Shown here in pieces: positions 6,520-14,053 of a stretch of 14,957 nucleotides of DNA. This stretch comes from an uncultured Eubacteriales bacterium (GTDB taxonomy: Bacteria > Bacillota > Clostridia > Oscillospirales > Butyricicoccaceae), in assembly GCA_934630445.1 (NCBI GenBank), contig CAKTWY010000047.1, positions 1 through 14,957 on the forward strand, in the 5' to 3' direction. Below the pieces are notes generated by a model. The model was not told the DNA's origin, searched no databases, and saw only the letters and a program-made list of their open reading frames with translations. The position numbers and the translations under genes were made by a program. How positions within the stretch are numbered: position 1 is the stretch's first letter; every line of letters begins with the position of its first letter.

Positions 6520-6678
6520 TCCAAACAGGTGGTGTCTGTCGGCGCGGCCTGCCACGCAGGTCCGCTGTGCGGGCATTTGTGCAGAACGTTTTGCATATGT
6601 TGCACCGTGAACTGCCCGTACGCTGGTGCGGCACTGACTGCGGGATGTGGCCGCGTGACCGCGTTCCTGCTGTTTGGA
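6520..6678 (+). other. 159-base foldback; candidate structured RNA or small inverted-repeat element
   Basis: Nested complementary segments run from the outside in: TCCAAACAG/CTGTTTGGA (6520-6528 with 6670-6678, 9 bp exact), CGCGGCC/GGCCGCG (6543-6549 with 6649-6655, 7 bp exact), GTGCGGGCA/TGCCCGTAC (6567-6575 with 6613-6621, 9 bp with one G-T), and GTGCA/TGCAC (6579-6583 with 6601-6605). Local hairpins at 6544-6565 and 6652-6663 would compete with the second pairing. It interrupts the second copy of the hairpin module. An extended -10-like box (TGGTACAAT, 6483-6491) lies just upstream, so transcription could begin near 6498. It matches no RNA family recognised here; overall size and a rod-like shape recall 6S RNA, but no 6S signature was identified. 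No target-site duplication was found to prove a mobile element. Confidence 0.4.
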
Positions 6679-6687
6679 AGATAACAA

Positions 6688-6800
6688 CTTCAAAATGAAT
6701 GCTTGTGCTTGTTTTTGATTTCAAGGGATGATGGCTGCCGGATGCGGCGTCTTAAGAGGATGTGACCGGGAATTTCTATCCCGGTCACATAAGAATTCAG
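6688..6800 (+). repeat. Diverged direct repeat, copy B, with a 12-bp hairpin
   Basis: This is the partner of 6349-6441. It differs by carrying an additional perfect hairpin, ATGTGACCGGGA (6760-6771) with TCCCGGTCACAT (6779-6790) across a 7-base loop, inserted just before the shared GAATTC. The hairpin lies about 100 bases before the ftsK start and has no T run, so it could act as a leader structure rather than a terminator. The remaining gap up to 6888 shows no clear promoter. Confidence 0.55.
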
Positions 6801-6888
6801 TGGGCAAAGCCGATCATGCATGACACACAATCGCACGTTTGCGCATGCCGTGCAAAGAAAATTCCGGGTGTGGAGGACAGACGAAATT

Positions 6889-9516
6889 ATGGCTCAGACG
6901 AAAAAACCGGCGTCGGGAGCGAAGCGGAGCACTTCTTCCAAAAAGAAGAAGGCCGCTTCCTCGCGTGCGCGTACACAGAAGCCGGCAGGGCTCAGACGCG
7001 AGGCGTGGGGCATCCTTGTGATGCTTGTGGGCATCCTTGTGATGCTTGCGCTTTTGAATGCAGACGGCGTACTGACGCGCTGGCTCAACCGCCTGCTGCG
7101 CGGTCTGATCGGGCCGGGCTTCTATATCCTGCCCTTCGTGCTCTTTGTGATGGCGTTGCTGCTCCTGATGCGCCCGAAAGAGCCGCTGAAGCTGCGCATG
7201 ACGGCGCTTTTTGCGCTGCCGCTTCTCTATGGCGCGGTTTACCATGTGTTCAGCGACCCGAATGGATACGCGTTTACGCTCGACGGGCTCAAGGCCCTCT
7301 ACATGACGGGAACGGCGGGCGTTTCCGGCGGCTTGATTGCGGGCGGATTCGGCATAGTGCTGCGCTACATGCTCTCAAAGGCAGGCGCGGCGATCCTCCT
7401 GATCGCTGCGATAGCCGGGGCGGTGCTCGCGGCGTTCCATCTGACGATCCCGGGGATCGTGGGCGCGGTGCGCGCGCTCCTGCCCGAGCCGGTCGAAGCG
7501 GAGGACGAGCCGGAACCGGAGCGCAAAAAAGTCAAGACGTCGGAAGTCGCGTCGCTGAGCGCGACGCGCAGCCGCATCGATATTCCTATCGAGGATGAAG
7601 CGACGGAAAAGGAAAGGCCCCGCCGGGAGCGGGGGAAGGCCTTTACCTTCCGCCCGCCGAGTGTCAAAACACCCGCGCAGGTCCTGGCGGAGAAAGAGGG
7701 TGGCGTAGTGACGCCGTCTTCACAGGTGGAGATGGCACAGATGCAGGAGGTCGCGCCCCCGGCCGCCGTTCCGGCGCCGGAGCCGATCGCCGTGCGGGAA
7801 GTAAAACCCGAGCCCATCAGTGTCGCGCCGGGCGCCGTGCAGCCGGCGGCGCCGCGTGAAGAGCCGCACACAGCGCCGAAGCCCGCTGCGCCCCAGTCGG
7901 GCGTACCGGATTTTTCAAAGCTTTATACCCCGCCTGCAGAGGAAAAGCAGCCCGAGCCGCAGGCGGCTGACGACGCGCCTTTTGATCTTGACGAGGAGAA
8001 GAGCGCCGCGCCTGTACCCGCGCAGGTATCCGCGACCCAGGCGGGAACGCCGCCGCCGTATCAGTATCCGCCGCTCACGCTGCTCAAGCAGCCGGCTGCG
8101 AGCGGCCATGATTTTACACAGGAATTGCAGGTCAACGCCACGCGCCTGACGGATACGCTTTCAAGCTTCGGGATCGAGGCCAAAATTATCAATATTACAC
8201 ACGGCCCGTCCGTGACCAGGTATGAGATGCAGATCAGCCGCGGTATCAAATTTTCACGCGTGACGGGTCTTTCGGATGATATCGCGCTTTCGCTCGGCGC
8301 GGCGAGCGTTCGCATCGCGCCCATTCCGGATAAGGTCGCCATCGGCATCGAGGTGCCGAACCAGACGGTGGAAACCGTCTGCATCCGCGAGGTGCTCTCC
8401 TCGCGCGCGTTCGAGACGAGCGCGTCGCGGCTGGCTTTTGCCGTGGGCAAGGATATTACGGGCGCCTGCGTCGCCGGAGATATCGCAAAAATGCCGCACA
8501 TGCTCATCGCCGGCACGACCGGCTCGGGCAAATCCGTGTGTATCAATTCGCTCCTCATCAGCCTGCTTTACAAGTCGACGCCGGAAGAGGTACGGCTGAT
8601 CATGATCGACCCGAAGATGATCGAACTTGGCATTTACAACGGCATTCCGCACCTGCTCATCCCGGTCGTGACCGACCCGAAGAAGGCGGCGGGCGCGCTC
8701 AACTGGGCCGTCATGGAGATGATGAAGCGCTATAAGCTCTTCGCCGAGCAGAATGTGCGCGACCTTGCCTCTTACAACGAGGCGGTAAAAAAGAGCGGAG
8801 AGGCGCAGCCCCTGCCGCAGGTAGTCATCGTCATCGACGAGCTGGCGGACTTGATGTTCGTCGCGGCCAATGAGGTCGAGGAGGCGATCTGCCGTATCGC
8901 GCAGATGGCGCGCGCGGCGGGCATGCATTTGGTGATCGCCACGCAGCGACCGTCGGCGGATGTCATCACCGGTATTATGAAAGCCAATATTCCCTCGCGC
9001 ATCGCATTTGCAGTCGCGTCGCAGATCGAGAGCCGCATCATCCTGGACACGATGGGCGCGGAAAAGCTGATCGGCCGCGGCGATATGCTCTACTATCCGC
9101 TTGGGAGCCCCAAGCCCATGCGCGTGCAGGGCTGCTTCATTACATCCGCGGAGGTGGAGTCGGTGGTGGAGTTTATCAAGACCACCGGTACGCCCGATTA
9201 TTCCAACGAAGTACTTGAACATATCGAAAAGGCCGCCACGGAGACGGGTTCGAAAGGCGGCAGCTCCGCCGCGGGCGGCTCGGACGATGATGACGAGCTG
9301 ATGCCCGCCGCGATCGAGATCGTTGTCGAGACGGGGCAGGCTTCCGTTTCGATGCTCCAGCGCAGGCTGAAGCTCGGCTATTCGCGCGCGGCGCGCCTGG
9401 TAGACCAGATGGAAGAGCGCGGCATCGTCGGCCCGTTTGAGGGGTCAAAGCCGCGCCAGGTCCTGATCACAAAATCCGAATGGGCGGAGATGGAGCTCCG
9501 CCGCAAAGAGTGCTGA
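6889..9516 (+). CDS. ftsK: DNA translocase FtsK/SpoIIIE
   Basis: The protein has 875 residues from the preferred ATG, which GGAGGA (6872-6877) precedes by 11 bases; the frame is open further up (ATG at 6820), but that N-terminus looks unnatural. A basic Lys/Ser/Arg-rich tail (1-38) leads into four or five membrane helices (about 40-57, 75-95, 104-121, 142-190), then a long Pro/Ala/Glu-rich linker (about 190-410). The motor domain follows, with Walker A 'GTTGSGKS' (542-549) and Walker B 'VVIVIDE' (645-651). The C-terminal winged-helix gamma domain (about 803-870, 'LMPAAIEIVVETGQASVSML') reads polar DNA sequences. This membrane-anchored hexameric pump moves chromosomal DNA through the division septum or into the forespore. 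A 21-base tandem duplication lies inside the first membrane helix. Whether it serves division (FtsK) or sporulation (SpoIIIE) cannot be told from one gene. Confidence 0.96.
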   Translation: MAQTKKPASGAKRSTSSKKKKAASSRARTQKPAGLRREAWGILVMLVGILVMLALLNADGVLTRWLNRLLRGLIGPGFYILPFVLFVMALLLLMRPKEPLKLRMTALFALPLLYGAVYHVFSDPNGYAFTLDGLKALYMTGTAGVSGGLIAGGFGIVLRYMLSKAGAAILLIAAIAGAVLAAFHLTIPGIVGAVRALLPEPVEAEDEPEPERKKVKTSEVASLSATRSRIDIPIEDEATEKERPRRERGKAFTFRPPSVKTPAQVLAEKEGGVVTPSSQVEMAQMQEVAPPAAVPAPEPIAVREVKPEPISVAPGAVQPAAPREEPHTAPKPAAPQSGVPDFSKLYTPPAEEKQPEPQAADDAPFDLDEEKSAAPVPAQVSATQAGTPPPYQYPPLTLLKQPAASGHDFTQELQVNATRLTDTLSSFGIEAKIINITHGPSVTRYEMQISRGIKFSRVTGLSDDIALSLGAASVRIAPIPDKVAIGIEVPNQTVETVCIREVLSSRAFETSASRLAFAVGKDITGACVAGDIAKMPHMLIAGTTGSGKSVCINSLLISLLYKSTPEEVRLIMIDPKMIELGIYNGIPHLLIPVVTDPKKAAGALNWAVMEMMKRYKLFAEQNVRDLASYNEAVKKSGEAQPLPQVVIVIDELADLMFVAANEVEEAICRIAQMARAAGMHLVIATQRPSADVITGIMKANIPSRIAFAVASQIESRIILDTMGAEKLIGRGDMLYYPLGSPKPMRVQGCFITSAEVESVVEFIKTTGTPDYSNEVLEHIEKAATETGSKGGSSAAGGSDDDDELMPAAIEIVVETGQASVSMLQRRLKLGYSRAARLVDQMEERGIVGPFEGSKPRQVLITKSEWAEMELRRKEC
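7008..7048 (+). repeat. 21-base tandem duplication inside ftsK membrane helix 1
   Basis: GGGCATCCTTGTGATGCTTG occurs at 7008-7027 and again at 7029-7048, identical over 20 bases with a 21-base period. It is in frame and encodes the repeat GILVMLV-GILVMLA, adding two turns of hydrophobic helix. Identity at the DNA level suggests a recent event. Confidence 0.9.
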
Positions 9517-9550
9517 ATATATTTCATGATTCTGGAAAGGGGTATCACGC

Positions 9551-10060
9551 ATGTCTGAATTTGTGAAAATTGCACCGGAGAGCATCGGAAAAAGTCCGTT
9601 TGAACTGATCGGAAAAGACTGGACGCTCATCACCGCAGGGGATGCGGCGCATTTCAACACCATGACCGCGAGCTGGGGCTCGCTCGGCGTTATCTGGAGG
9701 AAGCCGGCCGCGTTCGTCTTTGTACGCCACAGCCGCTACACGTTCGAATTTATGGAAAAGCAGCAGGGCTTTACGCTGAGCTTTTTTGACGAGGCGTACC
9801 GCGCGGCACTGAACCTGTGCGGTACAAAATCGGGGCGCGAGTGCGACAAGGTAAAGGAAGCCGGGCTGACGCCGCGGATTTTTGGCGATCTTCCTGCGTT
9901 TGAAGAGGCAAAGCTTGTTCTGACCTGCCGCACAATGTTCCATCAGGATATGCCCAAAGAGGCGTTTATCGATCAGGGCATCTATGCCGACTGCTACCCG
10001 ACGGACGATATCCACCGTATGTATGTCGGCGAGATCACCGGCGTATATCAGAAGAAGTAA
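9551..10060 (+). CDS. Flavin reductase-like protein (FMN-binding split barrel)
   Basis: The 169-residue protein fits the flavin reductase-like domain family. It has 'FNTMTASWGSLGVIWRKPAA' (35-54), where the Thr/Ser-rich stretch contacts the FMN phosphate; 'VFVRHSRYTFEFM' (56-68); and 'LNLCGTKSGRECDKVKEAGL' (87-106), a segment typical of clostridial members that places C90 near the flavin in the family. Members reduce free flavin with NAD(P)H or act as small electron carriers; the true partner cannot be read here. GGAAAGGGG (9534-9542) lies 8 bases before the ATG. It starts 34 bases after ftsK with no terminator between, so it is probably co-transcribed. It is cytoplasmic, with no signal peptide. 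Confidence 0.88.
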   Translation: MSEFVKIAPESIGKSPFELIGKDWTLITAGDAAHFNTMTASWGSLGVIWRKPAAFVFVRHSRYTFEFMEKQQGFTLSFFDEAYRAALNLCGTKSGRECDKVKEAGLTPRIFGDLPAFEEAKLVLTCRTMFHQDMPKEAFIDQGIYADCYPTDDIHRMYVGEITGVYQKK

Positions 10061-10080
10061 GGAAACTGAAAGGCTTTCGC

Positions 10081-10108
10081 GCGGGCGGAGGAATGCTCTT
10101 CCGCCCGC
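10081..10108 (+). repeat. Intergenic stem-loop between the flavin reductase and radical SAM genes
   Basis: GCGGGCGGAGGA (10081-10092) pairs with TCTTCCGCCCGC (10097-10108), 12 bp with one G-T, around the loop ATGC. The following bases CGACTTGTGTAA are only mildly T-rich, so it may act as a partial terminator or protect the upstream message. The next ribosome site follows within 15 bases. Confidence 0.6.
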
Positions 10109-10141
10109 CGACTTGTGTAACAGAAAGGAACCGGACGCGTT

Positions 10142-12109
10142 ATGGCGGACAGATACGAATTTTTGCCGATCTCAAAAGAGGATATGGAGGAACGCGGCTG
10201 GTACTGGTATGATTTTCTTCTCGTCACGGGGGATGCATATGTCGACCACCCGTCGTTCGGCATTGCGGTCATTGCGCGCGTGCTGGAGAGCGCGGGGATG
10301 CGCGTGGCCATCCTTGCCGAGCCGGATGTGAAAAATGCCGGGGCGTTCCTCGCCATGGGAAAACCGCGTTATGCGGTGATGATCACAGCGGGCAATATCG
10401 ACTCGATGGTGTCCAATTACACCGTCGCAAAAAAGCGCCGTCACGACGACAGCTATGCCTCCGGCGGACGGGGCGGCAGGAGGCCGGACCGTGCGTCGAT
10501 CGTTTATGCTCGCCTTGCGCGCGAGGCGTTCGGCGATCTGCCCGTCCTTCTCGGCGGGCTTGAGGCGTCGCTGCGCCGGTTTGCACACTACGACTACTGG
10601 GAGGATCGCGTCCGCCGGCCGATTCTCTTTGACGCGGGCGCCGATCTTGTCATGTTCGGTATGGGTGAGGCGACGGTCCTGGAGATCGCGCGCCGCTTCA
10701 AAGCGGGGCAGGGCGTGCGCGAGATGGGAGATATCCGCGGCACGTGTGTAGAGATCGACTCGCCCGACGCGTGCAGCTATGATTTTATCGAGTGCCCGTC
10801 CTTTGAGGCGGTGCGCGGGGATAAGCGCGCATACGCCGAGGCGGCGATGATGCAGTATGACGAGCAGGACGCATATGCGGGGCGGGCGATCCTGCAGCGA
10901 TGCGAAGGGCGGCTCATGCTGCAGAATCCGCCGCCGCTTCCGATCGAGACAAAGGAATTCGACCGCGTGTACGAGCTTCCGTATACGCGCACGTTCCATC
11001 CGGTGTACGCGCAGGCGGGCGGCGTGCCGGCCATCAGCGAGGTGGAGTTTTCCATCATCCATAACAGGGGCTGCTTTGGGGCGTGCAATTTCTGTTCGCT
11101 CGCGTTCCATCAGGGGCGCGTCGTGTCCGCGCGCAGCCATGACTCCGTTGTGCGCGAGGCTGAGGCACTGACAAAGCGCGAGGGCTTTAAGGGCTACATT
11201 CATGATGTCGGCGGCCCGACGGCGAATTTCCGCCGTCCGGCGTGCGCGAAGCAGTGCAAAACGGGCCTGTGCCGCGACAAGCGCTGCCTGTTTCCGAGCG
11301 CGTGCCGCGCGATGGACGCGGATCACAGCGATTATCTGAAGCTTCTGCGCAGGCTGCGCCAGCTCGAGGGCGTTAAAAAAGTATTCATTCGCTCGGGCCT
11401 GCGCTACGATTATATGCAGGCGGGCAAAAATGAAGAATTTTTCTCCGAGCTTGTGCGCTACCATGTCAGCGGTCAGCTGAAGGTGGCGCCCGAGCACAAA
11501 TCCGAGCGCGTGCTCTATTACATGGGCAAGCCGCCGTTCAGCGAATATTTGAAATTCCGCGACAAATACTTCCGCCTGAATCAGAAGTACGGCATGGAGC
11601 AGTATCTTGTGCCGTATCTCATGTCCTCCCACCCGGGGTGCGAGCTTCAGGACGCGGTAGAGCTGGCGGAATATCTGAACAGCGTCGGCTACATGCCCGA
11701 GCAGGTGCAGGATTTTTATCCGACGCCGGGCACGCTCTCGACCGCGATGTACTATACCGGGCTCGATCCGCGCACGATGGAGCCCGTCTATGTGCCGCGC
11801 ACGCCGCATGAAAAGGCGATGCAGCGTGCGCTTTTGCAGTGGCGCCGGCCGGATAAACGTGCACTGGTGCTGGAAGCGCTCAAAGCAGCCGGGCGGGAGG
11901 ATCTGATCGGCTACGGCAAGGGCTGCCTGGTGCGCCCGGCCGCCGCGCCGCGCGATGGACGCCCTGCTACCGGAAAGGGCAAGCAGGCTCCGCCGCCTGA
12001 GAAGCGCGCCGCCCGTCCGGCGAAGAAGGGAAAAGGCTGGGCGAAGGCGAAGCCCAGGCCGGGCGCAAAGCTGAAAAACGGGAAAAAGACGAAAAAACAA
12101 CACGGATAA
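10142..12109 (+). CDS. ygiQ: YgiQ-family radical SAM protein
   Basis: The 655-residue protein follows the YgiQ/UPF0313 plan. The N-terminal domain opens with 'GDAYVDHPSFGIAVIARVLE' (about 30-49), followed by 'GGLEASLRRFAHYDYW' (about 138-153). The radical SAM core has the cluster motif C311-x3-C315-x2-C318 in 'NRGCFGACNFCSLAFHQGR'. The family-specific second cysteine group ('RPACAKQCKTGLCRDKRCLF', about 365-384) could hold another metal centre. The C-terminal part contains 'KVAPEHKSERVL' and 'QVQDFYPTPGT'. From about residue 600 a Lys/Arg/Pro-rich tail suggests nucleic acid or ribosome contact. The reaction of this family is not established to my knowledge. GAAAGGA (10123-10129) lies 12 bases before the ATG. 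Only 27 bases separate it from prmA, so the two are probably in one transcript. Confidence 0.93.
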   Translation: MADRYEFLPISKEDMEERGWYWYDFLLVTGDAYVDHPSFGIAVIARVLESAGMRVAILAEPDVKNAGAFLAMGKPRYAVMITAGNIDSMVSNYTVAKKRRHDDSYASGGRGGRRPDRASIVYARLAREAFGDLPVLLGGLEASLRRFAHYDYWEDRVRRPILFDAGADLVMFGMGEATVLEIARRFKAGQGVREMGDIRGTCVEIDSPDACSYDFIECPSFEAVRGDKRAYAEAAMMQYDEQDAYAGRAILQRCEGRLMLQNPPPLPIETKEFDRVYELPYTRTFHPVYAQAGGVPAISEVEFSIIHNRGCFGACNFCSLAFHQGRVVSARSHDSVVREAEALTKREGFKGYIHDVGGPTANFRRPACAKQCKTGLCRDKRCLFPSACRAMDADHSDYLKLLRRLRQLEGVKKVFIRSGLRYDYMQAGKNEEFFSELVRYHVSGQLKVAPEHKSERVLYYMGKPPFSEYLKFRDKYFRLNQKYGMEQYLVPYLMSSHPGCELQDAVELAEYLNSVGYMPEQVQDFYPTPGTLSTAMYYTGLDPRTMEPVYVPRTPHEKAMQRALLQWRRPDKRALVLEALKAAGREDLIGYGKGCLVRPAAAPRDGRPATGKGKQAPPPEKRAARPAKKGKGWAKAKPRPGAKLKNGKKTKKQHG

Positions 12110-12136
12110 AACAAAGCGAAAATGAGGGAACAGAGT

Positions 12137-13102
12137 ATGGAATGGATCGAAGCGTCGGTCTACACAACCACGGAGGGGATCGAGCCCGTTACGGGGCGGC
12201 TGATGCAGATCGGCATCAACGGCTTTTCCATTGTGGATGCCGAGGATTTTAACGAATTTCTTGCGGGAACGGTTTCCCACTGGGATTATGTCGAGCAGGA
12301 TCTGATGGCGCTGGCCGCGTGTGAGACGTGCGTCAAATTCTATCTGGCGGACAACGAGCAGGGGCGCGAGCAGCTCGGAGAGGTCCGCCGCAGCATGCGC
12401 TCGCTCGCCGAGGCAGACGAGGGGCAGGCATTCGGCAGGCTTGCAGTGGAGCTGAACAATGTCCGCGAGGAGGACTGGGAGAACAACTGGAAGCAGTATT
12501 TCAGACCTTTTCCTGTGGGTGAGCGCCTTTATGTCAAGCCCTCCTGGGAGCAGGCGGAGGGAGCGGAAGGAAGGAAAATCCTGGAGATCGACCCTGCGTC
12601 CAGCTTCGGCACCGGACAGCACCACACCACGCGCCTGTGCCTGGAGATGGTGGAAGGATGCGTCTGTCAGGGGCAGCGCGTGCTCGACATGGGCTGCGGC
12701 AGCGGGATACTGTCCATCGCGGCGCTCCTTTTGGGCGCGGAGCATGCAACCGGCGTTGATATCGATGAAAATTCCGTGCGTATCGCGCAGGAAAATTGCG
12801 GCAAGAACGGAATGGGGGCGGATCGTTTTGACGCGCGCTGCGGCGATGTGCTGTCAGATGAGGCGCTTCTCAAAAGCCTGGGAAACGGCTATGATGTGAT
12901 CCTGGCCAATATTGTCGCGGATGTGCTGCGCGCCATGGCGCCGCTTTTTGCCGGGCTCCTTCGCCCGGGCGGCACGCTCGTCGTTTCCGGAATTATTGAA
13001 GAGCGCACGGACGAGGTGCGAAGCGCCATCCTTGCCCAGTGCCTGCGCGAGGTGGAGCACCGCACGGCGGGCGGCTGGGCGGCGCTGCGCTTTATCAAAT
13101 GA
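12137..13102 (+). CDS. prmA: Ribosomal protein L11 methyltransferase
   Basis: The 321-residue protein matches PrmA in length and layout: an N-terminal L11-recognition domain ('MEWIEASVYTTTEGIEPVTG'), a linker with 'EEDWENNWKQYFRPF', and a class I SAM-dependent methyltransferase domain. Diagnostic motifs are 'FGTGQHHTT' (157-165), 'LDMGCGSGILSIAA' (183-196, the SAM-binding glycine loop, acidic residue D184) and 'ILANIVADVL' around N258 in the catalytic loop. It methylates lysines and the N-terminus of ribosomal protein L11 in the cytoplasm. An ATG at 12122 is in frame, but AGGGA (12125-12129) sits 7 bases before the ATG at 12137 and the family starts there, so 12137 is preferred. Followed by rsmE, a common clostridial arrangement, though here rsmE has its own promoter. 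Confidence 0.95.
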   Translation: MEWIEASVYTTTEGIEPVTGRLMQIGINGFSIVDAEDFNEFLAGTVSHWDYVEQDLMALAACETCVKFYLADNEQGREQLGEVRRSMRSLAEADEGQAFGRLAVELNNVREEDWENNWKQYFRPFPVGERLYVKPSWEQAEGAEGRKILEIDPASSFGTGQHHTTRLCLEMVEGCVCQGQRVLDMGCGSGILSIAALLLGAEHATGVDIDENSVRIAQENCGKNGMGADRFDARCGDVLSDEALLKSLGNGYDVILANIVADVLRAMAPLFAGLLRPGGTLVVSGIIEERTDEVRSAILAQCLREVEHRTAGGWAALRFIK

Positions 13103-13130
13103 CGCAGCGGTGAAATTCCGGCGCGGGGTA

Positions 13131-13159
13131 TGGACAATACTGCGCGTTTTTGATATAAT
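13131..13159 (+). promoter_or_regulatory. Promoter for rsmE and the downstream membrane protein gene
   Basis: TGGACA (13131-13136), a 17-base spacer and a perfect TATAAT (13154-13159) form a strong sigma-A type promoter. Transcription would start near 13166, leaving a leader of about 115 bases before the rsmE start. The gap after prmA has no T-run terminator, so readthrough from prmA may add to expression. Confidence 0.8.
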
Positions 13160-13281
13160 ATTCGCATTGTGAATCTTATATCGCGCATGCCGTCATAGGC
13201 GGGATGCACAAAAAACTTTTCGCATCAACGGCGAAGGCTGCACGTGTTGAGTTGTCCGGTGTATGACGGGAATGGGTGTTT

Positions 13282-14013
13282 ATGCCGAGATTTTTTATTG
13301 AGCAAGGTGCCGCAGCGCAAACGGCGCGTATAACCGGTGAGGATGCCAGGCATATCGCGCGCACGCTGCGTATGAAGCCGGGCGAGGAGATCTGCCTTTG
13401 CGACGGAGCGGGAACGGATTATACCGGACGGATCGTGTCGCTGGACGGCGATGTGGTCGAGGTCGAGGTGACCGCCGCCTGCGCGAGCAGGGCGGAGCCG
13501 GGCGTTTGGGCAGCTTTGTATATCTCCCTTCCCAAGGGCGATAAAATGGAACTGTGCGTCCAGAAAGCCGTCGAACTTGGTGCCAGTGAGATCATACCGG
13601 TCATGAGCGCGCGGTGCGTGTCGCGGCCGGATGGAAAAACAATGGAGAAAAAGACCGCGCGCTGGCAGAAGATCGCCTCTGAAGCGTCAAAACAGGCCGG
13701 ACGTGGGATCATACCCGTGGTGCATTCTGCGCTGACGTTCGAGCAAGCACTGGCAGATGCGCAGCGGTTTGACCTGTCTCTGTTTTTATATGAAAACGAG
13801 CAGGAGCATTCGCTCAAACAGGCGCTGGAAGAGCGTGCATATCGCTCCATCGCGCTGTTTTCGGGCCCGGAGGGCGGCTATGAGCAGACGGAGGCCGGGC
13901 GCGCAGTAAGCGCCGGCGCTGTTTGTGTCACGCTCGGCCCGCGCATCCTGCGATGCGAGACTGCGCCGCTCGCGGCGCTCAGCGCGGTGATGTATGCAAG
14001 CGGCAATTTATGA
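13282..14013 (+). CDS. rsmE: 16S rRNA (uracil-1498-N3)-methyltransferase
   Basis: The 243-residue protein is a typical RsmE. It starts 'MPRFFIEQGAAAQTARITGE' with the PUA-like RNA-binding domain (about 1-70). The SPOUT methyltransferase domain follows: 'LPKGDKMELCVQKAVELGAS' (83-102), 'IASEASKQAGR' (131-141), 'FSGPEGGY' (193-200) and 'TLGPRILRCETAPLAALSAV' (217-236). The last two form the trefoil knot that holds S-adenosylmethionine. It methylates U1498 of 16S rRNA in the small subunit. A GTG two codons upstream (13276) is possible; the ATG is preferred because the family begins MPRFF. The ribosome site is weak (GGGAATGGG just upstream). It is transcribed from 13131-13159 and followed after 40 bases by the membrane protein gene. 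Confidence 0.95.
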   Translation: MPRFFIEQGAAAQTARITGEDARHIARTLRMKPGEEICLCDGAGTDYTGRIVSLDGDVVEVEVTAACASRAEPGVWAALYISLPKGDKMELCVQKAVELGASEIIPVMSARCVSRPDGKTMEKKTARWQKIASEASKQAGRGIIPVVHSALTFEQALADAQRFDLSLFLYENEQEHSLKQALEERAYRSIALFSGPEGGYEQTEAGRAVSAGAVCVTLGPRILRCETAPLAALSAVMYASGNL

Positions 14014-14053
14014 GTCCGCCGTGCGTTTCAAATAGGATAGGGAGTGTATTGGA

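Noticed and set aside
6376..6698. Overlapping frames of about 100 codons in the hairpin region
   Set aside because: They are cysteine- and arginine-rich, lack ribosome sites, and run through hairpins and the foldback.
6820..6888. Upstream extension of FtsK from the ATG at 6820
   Set aside because: The extra 23 residues look unnatural, and a good GGAGGA lies just before the ATG at 6889.
10172..12745. 857-codon open frame on the minus strand opposite ygiQ and prmA
   Set aside because: It is a by-product of GC-rich codons in the real genes, full of His/Arg runs, and lies opposite two well-identified proteins.
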